A stretch of 8,272 nucleotides of DNA from an uncultured Eubacteriales bacterium. Lineage in GTDB: Bacteria; Bacillota; Clostridia; Oscillospirales; Acutalibacteraceae. A program made the translations under genes and the position numbers. The notes under the pieces are model-generated. The model ran no database searches, was not told where the DNA came from, and saw only the letters and a list, made by a program, of their open reading frames with translations. The stretch's first letter is position 1. Every line of letters begins with the position of its first letter. The DNA is taken from positions 1,150-9,421 of the forward strand of contig ONPH01000048.1 in the NCBI GenBank assembly GCA_900319655.1, in the 5' to 3' direction. Shown here piece after piece: positions 1 through 6,757 of this stretch.

Positions 1-1
1 C

Positions 2-799
2 AAGCTTGCATATGTAGCTTTTCGCGGAACCGATAACACGATTGTCGGCTGGCGCGAGGATTTTAACATCAGCTTTCTTTCCGAAACACCCGGTCAGACC
101 GAGGCGGTTGCCTATGTAAACCGTATCGCAAAACTGACGGACTGCAAGTTGATTGTCGGCGGTCATTCCAAGGGCGGCAACTTCGCCGTGTACGCCTGCG
201 CGTTCTGCGATAAAGATATAAGTGAGAAAAGGGTAATTAAAATATATACCAACGACGGCCCGGGATTTATGAACGAAGTTGCGGAGTCCGAAAACTACCT
301 TTCTATTCTTTCAAAGACCATAAAAATCTCTCCCGACTCATCGCCTGTAGGGTTGTTTTTTCTCAGCAAGGCTGAACGCAAGGTTATCAAAAGCGACTCC
401 AAGGGCTTTATGCAGCACAATCCTTATAAATGGCACGTGCTCGGAGCGGAATTTGAAAGTGCCGACGCGCGGACAGATCCTTTTATAAACATGACTATCA
501 GCAGTTGGTTAAATACGATGACCGACAGCAACAAAAAGATTTTAGTCGACTATATTTTTGATTCGCTGGAGGCTTCCGGCGTGACATCCTTTAACGAGCT
601 TGCGGATAACAAATGGAATTCGTTCAACTCGATTTTTAAGGCGCTGACAAAAATCGACCCGAATGACAAGACCGATATTGCGAGCTCGATAAAAAAGCTA
701 ATTGCGTCGGGCAAGGATGTTGTAATTTCCGAAAAACAGAAAAATGCCGAAATCAAAAAGGCAGAAAAAAACAAAGTCGATAACGAAAAGCAGGAATAA
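2..799 (+). CDS. DUF2974 / Mbeg1-like alpha/beta-hydrolase, 5' end missing
   Basis: The reading frame is open from base 2, so the gene starts outside the window; the TTG at 149 is internal, not a real start. The visible part is about 265 residues. It opens with a lipase-like core: an AFRGTD segment (about visible residues 6-11), then GWREDF, then the nucleophile elbow GGHSKGGN, with the presumed catalytic serine at codon 167-169. Further on come NDGPGF and HNPYKWH, which match where the acid and histidine of the triad usually lie. These features are typical of the DUF2974 (Mbeg1-like) family, common in Clostridia and Lactobacillales and annotated as lipase-like hydrolases of unknown substrate. 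The last 25 or so residues are very rich in lysine and glutamate, a charged tail without predicted fold. No signal peptide can be judged because the N-terminus is absent. No terminator is seen after the stop. Family call is confident; a specific substrate cannot be given. Confidence 0.82.
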   Translation, partial: KLAYVAFRGTDNTIVGWREDFNISFLSETPGQTEAVAYVNRIAKLTDCKLIVGGHSKGGNFAVYACAFCDKDISEKRVIKIYTNDGPGFMNEVAESENYLSILSKTIKISPDSSPVGLFFLSKAERKVIKSDSKGFMQHNPYKWHVLGAEFESADARTDPFINMTISSWLNTMTDSNKKILVDYIFDSLEASGVTSFNELADNKWNSFNSIFKALTKIDPNDKTDIASSIKKLIASGKDVVISEKQKNAEIKKAEKNKVDNEKQE

Positions 800-816
800 A
801 AACCTCAAATTTGTAA

Positions 817-845
817 TTGTTTTGTCAGTGTCGGTGTGTTATAAT
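817..845 (+). promoter_or_regulatory. Extended -10 sigma-A-type promoter of the BI-1-like gene
   Basis: A perfect TATAAT at 840-845 is preceded by TGT at 837-839, giving an extended -10. A weak -35 (TTGTTT, 817-822) lies 17 bases upstream. Transcription would start near 852, giving a leader of about 55 bases. The leader opens with a small hairpin, GCTTC (856-860) / GAAGC (864-868) with a 3-base loop, and has a second weak one, GGCA (878-881) / TGCC (885-888). The first sits at the predicted 5' end and might stabilise the mRNA; that is inference. A Shine-Dalgarno AGGAGG lies at 897-902. Confidence 0.7.
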
Positions 846-907
846 TACATTACAAGCTTCAGAGAAGCAAAATAAAAGGCAATTTGCCGGGTATATAGGA
901 GGACAAT

Positions 908-1771
908 ATGAGTGATTTAAGAAACAACTACTCAACAACTCAAACAAAACAAAAAAAGCCGTTCTTCCGGGCAAACCCCGTAATGAACCGCTTAAGCAAG
1001 GTTAACGACGTTGCAGGCACAAACGAAAAAGCTGCAGGCTATGGACGGATTGTTGCAAAAACAGCTTACTTTTTGCTTTTTGCAGTTGCAGGACTGCTGG
1101 TTTACCTCGTGATGAACAACACGGTTTTTGCAAATCAGCTGCAGACGATTCAGCTTAACTTCAAGGGCTTTTCGGTAAGCACCTCGGTTATGCAGCTCGG
1201 GTTCTTTGCAGGCGCAGGAATTTTGGCAATCATCACGCAGATTACCGCGGCTTTCGCGAGAAAAGCGATACCCGTTGTAGGCGCGATATTCGCGTTATGC
1301 GAGGGCTTTATAATCTCGTTTCTCGTTTTTACGGTGCTTAAGGGCTTTGAGTACCTCGGACTTTTGGCGCTGGCGATTACGATTGTAATTGTTATGACAA
1401 TGGCAATTCTTTACGCGACGAGAATTATCAGGGTTAGCAAAAAGTTCCATATGGTAATGCTCACTCTCGTTGCAGGAATGATCGGCATTTCGATTTTCAG
1501 CTTTATCGGCTACCTCATTCCGCTTACAAGACCGTTTGTTGCTTTGATTATGGGCAACTTCTGGATTTCAATCGGCTTTACGGTTGTTTCAATCATCATC
1601 GCGACGCTGTTCTTAATCTCGGACTTCGCCATGATTGAGCACGTTGTTGAGAGTAAGATGCCTGCAAAGTATGAATGGATGGCGGCTTTCGGACTGGCGT
1701 TTACGGTACTTTGGATTTATATTAAGGTACTCGACCTTCTTATCCAGATTTTGGGCAACAGAAGAAGTTAA
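908..1771 (+). CDS. Bax inhibitor-1/YccA-like integral membrane protein
   Basis: The 287-residue product has a polar, Lys/Gln-rich N-terminal tail (1-48) followed by about seven hydrophobic segments: roughly 51-70, 95-116, 121-143, 148-170, 181-203, 212-238 and 257-280. The FRANPVMNRL stretch (20-29) just before the membrane domain is like the NP-x-R-L signature of the bacterial Bax inhibitor-1-like branch (BaxI_1/PF12811). The end of segment 6 carries D239 and E244, and the last helix D276; acidic residues here belong to the pH-dependent calcium-leak site in the distant homologue B. subtilis YetJ. The C-terminal EWMAAFGL...WIYIKVLDLL also fits the family. The ATG at 908 is placed by AGGAGG at 897-902 with a 5-base spacer. 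It is a monocistronic unit with its own promoter and a strong terminator. The physiological role in bacteria is not settled; ion leak or membrane stress adaptation is the best guess. Family call is good, function is inferred. Confidence 0.82.
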   Translation: MSDLRNNYSTTQTKQKKPFFRANPVMNRLSKVNDVAGTNEKAAGYGRIVAKTAYFLLFAVAGLLVYLVMNNTVFANQLQTIQLNFKGFSVSTSVMQLGFFAGAGILAIITQITAAFARKAIPVVGAIFALCEGFIISFLVFTVLKGFEYLGLLALAITIVIVMTMAILYATRIIRVSKKFHMVMLTLVAGMIGISIFSFIGYLIPLTRPFVALIMGNFWISIGFTVVSIIIATLFLISDFAMIEHVVESKMPAKYEWMAAFGLAFTVLWIYIKVLDLLIQILGNRRS

Positions 1772-1810
1772 CGTTACGGCAAGGTAAAAACACAAATTTT
1801 CCTATACAAA

Positions 1811-1849
1811 ATAAGCCTGTTCCTTTTTCGGGAACAGGCTTATTTTTTT
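1811..1849. terminator. Bidirectional intrinsic terminator between convergent genes
   Basis: A 13-bp perfect stem, 1811-1823 with 1831-1843 (core AAGCCTGTTCC / GGAACAGGCTT), encloses a 7-base loop. On the plus strand it runs into seven T at 1843-1849, a strong terminator for the BI-1-like gene. Read on the minus strand, the same stem is followed by a shorter T run (complement of 1808-1814), so it should also stop the operon ending with rubredoxin. The rubredoxin stop codon is only 9 bases to the right of the T run. Confidence 0.92.
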
Positions 1850-1857
1850 GCTGTTGA

Positions 1858-2019
1858 TTAGTCCTCGTAGGGAACGAAGTCCTCTTTGCCTACGCCGCAA
1901 ACAGGGCAGCACCAATCGTCCGGGATATCCTCGAACGCTGTGCCGGGAGCGATACCGCCGTCGGGATCGCCCTCTGCGGGATCATAGATGTAGCCGCAGG
2001 GCTCGCACATATATTTCAT
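1858..2019 (-). CDS. Rubredoxin
   Basis: A 53-residue protein, below many ORF-length cut-offs, with every hallmark of a classical rubredoxin. The Fe(Cys)4 site is made by C5-x2-C8 ([10 protein letters not shown]) and C38-x2-C41 (CCPVCG), with the family aromatic and acidic positions Y3, Y10, F29 and W36, the conserved loop DGGIAPGT (20-27), and the ending KEDFVPYED. An extra cysteine, C37, sits next to ligand C38; this occurs in a subset of rubredoxins. It is a cytoplasmic one-electron carrier, usually feeding rubrerythrin, flavodiiron proteins or other oxidoreductases in anaerobes. The start ATG (2017-2019) has AAAGGAG (complement of 2027-2033) 7 bases upstream. It is the last gene of the minus-strand operon, 50 bases after ddh, with no promoter evident in that gap. 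Which enzyme it serves cannot be told from the window. Confidence 0.96.
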   Translation of the reverse strand: MKYMCEPCGYIYDPAEGDPDGGIAPGTAFEDIPDDWCCPVCGVGKEDFVPYED

Positions 2020-2069
2020 AACGTTTCTCCTTTCTTAATATTTATAAAAATAAAATGCAGCCAAAATTA

Positions 2070-3047
2070 TTAAAGAGAATGTGCTCTGAGCTCCTCGCCC
2101 GACTTTGCGCTGAGATACGCGGGAGCGATGTCGAGCACGGTCTTTGCGCCGCTGATACCCTCGTTAAAAAGTCTGAACGCTGCGCGTGCGTACGCGATAA
2201 GCACCGAGCCGGTGAACTCGGGGTTAGAGTCGAGCTTTAAGCTGTACTCGATAACGTGGTTATTGCCGTCGCTCGATGTACCCGAATAGATAACCGAGCC
2301 GCCGTGAGGCAAGCCGCTGTGATCGCGCTTCATCTCCTCCTCGGAGATAAAGTTCACGGTGGTATCGTAATCTGAGAAGTAGTTGGGCATTGTCTTGATT
2401 TCGTTTTCAATTCTCGCGAGGTCTGCGCCTTCCTCGGCTACTACAAAACATTCTCTTGTGTGCTTTTCACGGGTGGTAAGCTCGGGATTTTCGCCTTTTC
2501 TTACCTTGTCGAGAGCCTCGGGAACGGGAACGGTATACTGGCGGCAGTCCTTAACGCCGTCAATTCTTCTAACCGCGTCGGAGTGTCCCTGGCTTACGCC
2601 CTTACCCCAGAATGTATATGCCTGGCCGTCGGGCATAACCGACTCGGCGTATACTCTGTTGAGCGAGAACATTCCGGGATCCCAGCCGCAGCTGATAATT
2701 CCGATTTTGCCTGCCTGCTTTGAAGCCTTGTCAACATTTTCAAAGTGCTCGGGAATTTTTGCGTGGGTGTCAAACGAATCAATTACATTGTACATAGCCG
2801 CGTACTTGGGAGTCATCTCCGGCAAATCCGTTGCGCTGCCGCCGCAGATTACGAGAACGTCGATATCCTCCTTGCCTGTGTCAAGGTCGGCTGTGCTTTT
2901 AACCGCGGCAGTGTCTGTATTGATTGTCAGCGACTTGGGATCGCGCCTTGTGTAAACTGCTACAAGCTCCATATCGCTGTTCTTTTTGATTGCGGCTTCA
3001 ACGCCTCTGCCGAGGTTGCCGTAACCCAAAATTCCGATTTTAACCAT
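2070..3047 (-). CDS. ddh: meso-Diaminopimelate D-dehydrogenase
   Basis: Catalyses the reversible NADPH-dependent reductive amination of L-2-amino-6-oxopimelate (tetrahydrodipicolinate) to meso-diaminopimelate (EC 1.4.1.16), a one-step route to the lysine and peptidoglycan precursor. The 325 residues match the usual length of about 320-330. The N-terminal Rossmann motif is GYGNLGRG (8-15), and YTRR (32-35) is placed to bind the NADP 2'-phosphate. The diagnostic substrate-site segments follow: SCGWDPGMFS (119-128), GKGVSQGHSDAVRR (148-161), HGG (248-250) and NNH (262-264). The ATG at 3047 has GGAGG (complement of 3056-3060) 8 bases upstream. It lies 31 bases after nadC and 50 before rubredoxin on the same strand, with no promoter or terminator seen in either gap, so co-transcription is likely. 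Whether it works in biosynthesis or alongside a DapL/acetylase route depends on genes outside the window. Confidence 0.95.
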   Translation of the reverse strand: MVKIGILGYGNLGRGVEAAIKKNSDMELVAVYTRRDPKSLTINTDTAAVKSTADLDTGKEDIDVLVICGGSATDLPEMTPKYAAMYNVIDSFDTHAKIPEHFENVDKASKQAGKIGIISCGWDPGMFSLNRVYAESVMPDGQAYTFWGKGVSQGHSDAVRRIDGVKDCRQYTVPVPEALDKVRKGENPELTTREKHTRECFVVAEEGADLARIENEIKTMPNYFSDYDTTVNFISEEEMKRDHSGLPHGGSVIYSGTSSDGNNHVIEYSLKLDSNPEFTGSVLIAYARAAFRLFNEGISGAKTVLDIAPAYLSAKSGEELRAHSL

Positions 3048-3078
3048 TATTTATACCTCCATAAATTAATCACATATA

Positions 3079-3918
3079 TTAATCACTTATTTTAAGCGAA
3101 ATATCAAACGCCGTTACCGAGTGCGTAAGCGCGCCCATTGAGATTATATCAACGCCTGTCTCGGCAATTTCGCGAATTCTGTCGTCGGTGATTCCGCCGC
3201 TCGCTTCAAGCAACGCCCTGCCGTTTGTAATTGCGACGGCGTCGCGCATCATCTCGGTGCTCATATTGTCGAGCATAATTACGTCTACGCCTGCTTCAAG
3301 CGCCTGGCCGAGCTCGTCGAGGTTTCTGACCTCGAGCTCGATTTTTGTCATATGACCGAGCCTTGCTTTAAGCTTCGCGACCGCCGCGGCGATTCCTCCG
3401 CCTGCGTCAACGTGGTTGTCCTTAAGCATAGCTGCGTCCGACAGATTATAGCGGTGGTTTTTGCCGCCGCCGACCGTAACCGCGTACTTTTGAAGCGGAC
3501 GAAGTCCGGGCAAGGTCTTGCGCGTGTCGGCAATTGAAGCGTTTGTGCCCTTGACGAGCTCCACCGCCTTTGCCGTCGCTGTTGCAACGCCGCTCATATG
3601 CTGAATAAGGTTTAGCGCAGTGCGCTCGCCCTTTAGAATCGCCTTTGTCTTGCCGTGAATTTCGGCTATGATGTCGCCCTTTTGCAAAACGTCGCCGTCG
3701 TTTTTATAAACCTCAGCGGTAAAGCCTTGGGGCTGTAAAATTTCAAACACCCTGAGAGCGATATTTATTCCGCAGAGCACTCCGTCGCTCTTTGCCAAGA
3801 ACCGAGCGGTGTTTTCCTGCTCGTCGTCAATCAGGTAATCGGTGGCGCAGTCGAGGTAATTGATGTCCTCGAGCAGCGCGGTTTTAATAATATTGTCAAC
3901 ATAAATGCTGTTAATCAT
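3079..3918 (-). CDS. nadC: Nicotinate-nucleotide pyrophosphorylase (quinolinate phosphoribosyltransferase)
   Basis: Converts quinolinate and PRPP to nicotinate mononucleotide, CO2 and pyrophosphate (EC 2.4.2.19), the third step of de novo NAD synthesis. At 279 residues it has the normal length. Conserved segments appear in order: GERTALNLIQHMSG (97-110), the substrate-binding DTRKTLPGLRPLQKYAV (131-147) with R133 and K134, GGGKNHRYNL (150-159), KDNH (166-169), E196 in ELEVRN, MLDNMS (215-220), EASGGI (238-243) and ISMGALTHS (259-267). The ATG at 3916-3918 overlaps the nadB TGA as ATGA, which usually means translational coupling; it also has its own strong site, GGGAGGGC (complement of 3924-3931), inside the nadB 3' end. 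All key residues seem present, so it should be active. It is the second gene of the nadB operon. Confidence 0.97.
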   Translation of the reverse strand: MINSIYVDNIIKTALLEDINYLDCATDYLIDDEQENTARFLAKSDGVLCGINIALRVFEILQPQGFTAEVYKNDGDVLQKGDIIAEIHGKTKAILKGERTALNLIQHMSGVATATAKAVELVKGTNASIADTRKTLPGLRPLQKYAVTVGGGKNHRYNLSDAAMLKDNHVDAGGGIAAAVAKLKARLGHMTKIELEVRNLDELGQALEAGVDVIMLDNMSTEMMRDAVAITNGRALLEASGGITDDRIREIAETGVDIISMGALTHSVTAFDISLKISD

Positions 3919-5381
3919 TGTCTGCCCTCCCTAACTTCGTCAAGAATAATTGCGGCGCAAACGGCAATGCTCTTTGCCTCTATCAAATCGGAGCTTATCT
4001 CGTAGCTCTCGCTGAAAAGCAGCTTGATAATTTCGGTGATCTCTCTGTAGCTCTCGGCGTATTTTTCGGGCTTTGGCAGCACAAAGTACGCATCCTGCAT
4101 AATCTCGCGAATTCGCGAGCGGCAGCCCTTCGGCATGGGATTGCCGGTAATCGGGCGGTGTGCAGGCTCGAGACCGAGCGGCTTTCTGCCGTACTTTTTG
4201 AGCTTGCGCGTGATGTGCTCGGCAGCGCTGCGCGAAAATACCAGCGCCTCCAAAAGCGAGTTACTCGCAAGGCGGTTCATACCGTGAACGCCGGTGTGCG
4301 AGCATTCTCCTGCAGCGTAAAGTCCGGCGATTGAGGTCTGCGAGTTCAAATCGACGTCGATACCGCCCATCAGGTAGTGCTGACAGGGGAAAACCGGAAT
4401 TCTGTCCTTGGTGATGTCGATTCCTTCCTCAAGACAGCGCGAGGAAATAAGCGGAAAACGGTCGCGCAAAAAGTCTGCCGGCTTGTGGGTAATGTCGAGA
4501 TAAAATTTCTCGCTGCCGGTTCTGATAGCCTCTCTCGCGATTGCGTTTGATACAACGTCTCTCGGCGCTAACTCTCCGCGCTTGTCGTAGTTGTGAGCGA
4601 ACCGCTCGCCGTCGCAGTTGAGCAGAACCGCACCCTCGCCGCGGACAGCCTCGCTGATTAAAAACCGCTCCCTGTCCTTGTCGGCGGCAAACGCCGTGGG
4701 ATGGAACTGTACGCGCGACAAATGCCGAACCTTAGCTCCGAGCATATACGCAAAGGCGATACCGTCGCCCGTCGCGATAGCCGAGTTGGTGGTGTATTTA
4801 TAAACTCTGCCGATACCGCCTGTGGCAAGTATGCAGAAGCTGCAGCCGAAGTAGCGGCTCTTGCCGTCCTTAAGCACGCTCAGGTAAAATCCGCCGAGGG
4901 TTTTGTGCATTGAGTAGAGCAGGGCGTTGTCGAGGATATCGACATTCTCCTTCTGCTTTACCGCCAAAATCAAGCCGTCCACAATCGCCTTGCCTGTGGA
5001 GTCCTTGTGATGGACAATCCTGTGGCGGCTGTGTCCTGCCTCGAGCGTTTTGCACATTGTGCCGTCGGGGTTTAGGTCAAAGTCAACGCCGAGCTCCTTG
5101 ATTTTGAGCACGTCGCCGGGGCCTTCCTTGACGAGCTTTTCGACTGCTTTTAGATTGTTTTTGTACTTGCCGGCAATCAGCGTATCGGTGATGTGAAGCT
5201 TGTAGTTATCGTGCGCCAAATCGAGCACGCAGGCTACTCCGCCCTGCGCCAATGAGCTGTTTGAGAGCTCGAGCTCGCGCTTTGAGATAAGCAGCACGCT
5301 CACTTCATCGGGAAAGTTCAACGCGGCATACAGTCCTGCCGCTCCTGTGCCGACAATTATAACGTCATATTGTTTTTCCAT
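3915..5381 (-). CDS. nadB: L-aspartate oxidase
   Basis: FAD enzyme that oxidises L-aspartate to iminoaspartate (EC 1.4.3.16), the first step of de novo NAD synthesis; in anaerobes fumarate or another acceptor replaces oxygen. Start chosen: ATG at 5379-5381, because GGAG (complement of 5388-5391) sits 6 bases upstream; a TTG at 5391-5393 would add four residues but overlaps that ribosome site. The 488-residue product has the dinucleotide fold GTGAAGLYAA (11-20), SSLAQGG (42-48), RHRIVHHKDSTG (119-130), ATGG (186-189), HPTAF (227-231), EAVRGEGA (244-251), PRDVVS (273-278), HYLMGGI (335-341) and the FAD/active-site GVHGMNRLASNSLLEA (364-379). These favour NadB over the related fumarate reductase/succinate dehydrogenase subunits, as does the neighbouring nadC. 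The C-terminal helical domain is shorter than in E. coli NadB (540 residues) but not broken. First gene of the operon; the partner nadA is not seen in the window. Confidence 0.96.
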   Translation of the reverse strand: MEKQYDVIIVGTGAAGLYAALNFPDEVSVLLISKRELELSNSSLAQGGVACVLDLAHDNYKLHITDTLIAGKYKNNLKAVEKLVKEGPGDVLKIKELGVDFDLNPDGTMCKTLEAGHSRHRIVHHKDSTGKAIVDGLILAVKQKENVDILDNALLYSMHKTLGGFYLSVLKDGKSRYFGCSFCILATGGIGRVYKYTTNSAIATGDGIAFAYMLGAKVRHLSRVQFHPTAFAADKDRERFLISEAVRGEGAVLLNCDGERFAHNYDKRGELAPRDVVSNAIAREAIRTGSEKFYLDITHKPADFLRDRFPLISSRCLEEGIDITKDRIPVFPCQHYLMGGIDVDLNSQTSIAGLYAAGECSHTGVHGMNRLASNSLLEALVFSRSAAEHITRKLKKYGRKPLGLEPAHRPITGNPMPKGCRSRIREIMQDAYFVLPKPEKYAESYREITEIIKLLFSESYEISSDLIEAKSIAVCAAIILDEVREGRQ

Positions 5382-5401
5382 AAACAACTCCAAAACACTT
5401 C

Positions 5402-5430
5402 TTTACATTCCTTCAAACATATATTATACT
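5402..5430 (+). promoter_or_regulatory. Promoter of hflX operon
   Basis: TTTACA (5402-5407) and TATACT (5425-5430) with exactly 17 bases between them form a near-consensus sigma-A-type promoter. Transcription would begin near 5437, leaving a leader of about 60 bases before hflX. The -10 overlaps the -10 of the opposing nadB promoter. In the leader, TCCG (5473-5476) can pair with CGGA (5488-5491), which would partly cover the hflX ribosome site; this stem is only 4 bp and may not matter. Confidence 0.7.
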
Positions 5431-5451
5431 ACTAATTAGGAAAATAGTAAA
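5423..5451 (-). promoter_or_regulatory. Promoter of nadB-nadC-ddh-rubredoxin operon
   Basis: Read on the minus strand: -35 TTTACT (complement of 5446-5451), 17-base spacer, and a perfect -10 TATAAT (complement of 5423-5428). Transcription would start near 5416, about 35 bases before the nadB ATG. It shares its -10 bases with the opposite hflX promoter, so the two polymerase sites cannot be filled together. Confidence 0.72.
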
Positions 5452-5473
5452 CAGTTTTTTACAGTAAAAGTTT
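5446..5473. repeat. Short direct repeat upstream of nadB, possible operator
   Basis: AGTAAACAGTTT (5446-5457) and AGTAAAAGTTT (5463-5473) are near-identical copies 17 bases apart. The first covers the nadB -35 element and lies just past the hflX start site, so a protein bound here could repress both genes. No match to a known NAD regulator site is claimed; in such AT-rich DNA a chance repeat is quite possible. Confidence 0.3.
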
Positions 5474-5498
5474 CCGCAATCCTTTTTCGGAGGTGTAT

Positions 5499-6755
5499 AT
5501 GGAACTGATTAGTAATGAAGAAAAAATCCCGAGAGCGCTGCTTGTAAGCGTAGATACGGGCAATTTTGACGCCGAGGCGTCAATGGACGAGCTCTTTGAG
5601 CTTGTAAAAAGCGCAGGGGCAGAGCCCGCTTTTTCGGTAATTCAAAAGCTGCAAAAGCCCGAATCCGCGACCTTTGTAGGCTCGGGCAAGCTCGAGGAGA
5701 TTAAAAATGTCTGCGACAGCGAGGAGCTCGATTTGATTATCGCGGACAGTGAGCTCTCCCCCACGCAGATTAAAAATATCGAAAACTACACAGGCGTGCG
5801 CGTAATTGACCGCACAACGCTGATTCTTGACATTTTCGCGCTAAGGGCGCGTTCAAAGGAAGGCAAGCTGCAGGTTGAGCTCGCGCAGCTAAAGTATATG
5901 CTTCCGCGCCTTACGGGTAAGGGAATTGAGATGTCGCGTCTCGGCGGCGGTATCGGCACGAGAGGTCCGGGTGAAACAAAGCTCGAAACCGACAGGCGGC
6001 ACATCCGCAGGCGGATTGAAACGCTTAAGGATGAGCTTGATGAGGTTGAAAAGCACAGACAAATGCTCAGGAACAGGCGCGAAAAGGACGGCATTATCAC
6101 CTGCGCGATTGTCGGCTACACAAACGCCGGAAAGTCAACGCTGATGAACGCGCTGACCGACGCCGGAGTTCTGGCGCAGGACAAGCTTTTCGCAACGCTC
6201 GACCCAACGTCACGCGCACTTAAACTGCCGAGCGGCGTGAGCATTATGCTGATTGACACGGTAGGGCTTGTCCGCAGACTCCCCCACCACCTGGTTGAAG
6301 CGTTCCGCTCAACACTAGAGGAAGCGGCACAGTCGGACATTATCATCAACCTTTGCGACGCGTCAAGCGACGAGGCGAGGGTTCACCTGAGCGTTACAAA
6401 CGATTTGCTCGAATCCCTCGGCTGCGGCGACACGCCGATTATCACCGTGCTGAACAAGTGCGATTTACTCGACGATATCACGCTCGCGCAGGACTTTAAC
6501 TCGTACATAAAAATTTCCGCCAAAAACGGCGACGGTATTGACAAGCTGCTCGAGGCTATCGACAGCAACCTGCCTGTCAGGATGAAGCGCGTAAGCCTGC
6601 TTGTGCCCTTCAAAAGCGCGGGAGTTATCAGCGATATCCGCGAAAAGGGCACGCTGATTTCAGAGGAATATATCTCCGAAGGCATCGCGGTGGAAGCGAT
6701 TGTCGATAAAATTATATATGCAAGGGTAAAAGAATTTGAGATAAAGGAGAACTGA
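5499..6755 (+). CDS. hflX: GTPase HflX (ribosome-associated)
   Basis: HflX is a GTPase of the Obg/HflX class that binds the 50S subunit and splits stalled ribosomes after heat or antibiotic stress. Start chosen: ATG at 5499, 5 bases after GGAGG (5489-5493); a GTG at 5493 in the same frame lies inside that site and is rejected. The 418 residues show the HflX N-terminal domain with ATFVGSGKLEEIK (57-69), the family-specific glycine-rich segment GGIGTRGPGETKLETDRR (150-167), a charged coiled-coil linker (about 165-197), then the G domain: G1 GYTNAGKST (206-214), G3 DTVG (253-256), G4 NKCD (319-322) and G5 SAKNG (340-344). A short C-terminal domain follows. All nucleotide-binding motifs are intact. 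It heads a two-gene operon; the downstream PAP2 gene begins 2 bases after the stop and takes its ribosome site from the hflX 3' end. Confidence 0.97.
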   Translation: MELISNEEKIPRALLVSVDTGNFDAEASMDELFELVKSAGAEPAFSVIQKLQKPESATFVGSGKLEEIKNVCDSEELDLIIADSELSPTQIKNIENYTGVRVIDRTTLILDIFALRARSKEGKLQVELAQLKYMLPRLTGKGIEMSRLGGGIGTRGPGETKLETDRRHIRRRIETLKDELDEVEKHRQMLRNRREKDGIITCAIVGYTNAGKSTLMNALTDAGVLAQDKLFATLDPTSRALKLPSGVSIMLIDTVGLVRRLPHHLVEAFRSTLEEAAQSDIIINLCDASSDEARVHLSVTNDLLESLGCGDTPIITVLNKCDLLDDITLAQDFNSYIKISAKNGDGIDKLLEAIDSNLPVRMKRVSLLVPFKSAGVISDIREKGTLISEEYISEGIAVEAIVDKIIYARVKEFEIKEN

Positions 6756-6757
6756 TT

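Noticed and set aside
149..799. TTG at 149 as start of the first gene
   Set aside because: The frame is open to base 2 and the upstream part carries conserved family sequence (AFRGTD, GWREDF), so the gene is simply cut by the window edge.
822..827. TTGTCA as the -35 of the BI-1-like gene promoter
   Set aside because: It is only 12 bases from the TATAAT, too close for a sigma-A promoter; the weaker TTGTTT at 817-822 has 17-base spacing and the extended -10 compensates.
1861..2069. Empty intergenic region between ddh and the terminator
   Set aside because: It is not empty: the minus strand encodes the 53-residue rubredoxin at 1858-2019.
2383..2955. A long plus-strand open frame of 190 codons opposite ddh
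   Set aside because: It is antisense to a fully conserved ddh, has no ribosome site and no recognisable protein features; it is a codon-bias shadow. The same holds for the other antisense or out-of-frame frames inside nadC, nadB, hflX, the PAP2 gene and dnaX.
5382..5393. TTG at 5391-5393 as the nadB start
   Set aside because: It overlaps the GGAG ribosome site of the ATG at 5379-5381, and the FAD motif fits the shorter start.
5493..5498. GTG at 5493 as the hflX start
   Set aside because: It overlaps the GGAGG at 5489-5493; the ATG at 5499 has proper spacing.
5394..5498. A riboswitch or known NiaR/NrtR site between nadB and hflX
   Set aside because: The nadB leader is only about 35 bases and the hflX leader about 60 bases, too short and unstructured for a riboswitch, and no recognised regulator palindrome was found.
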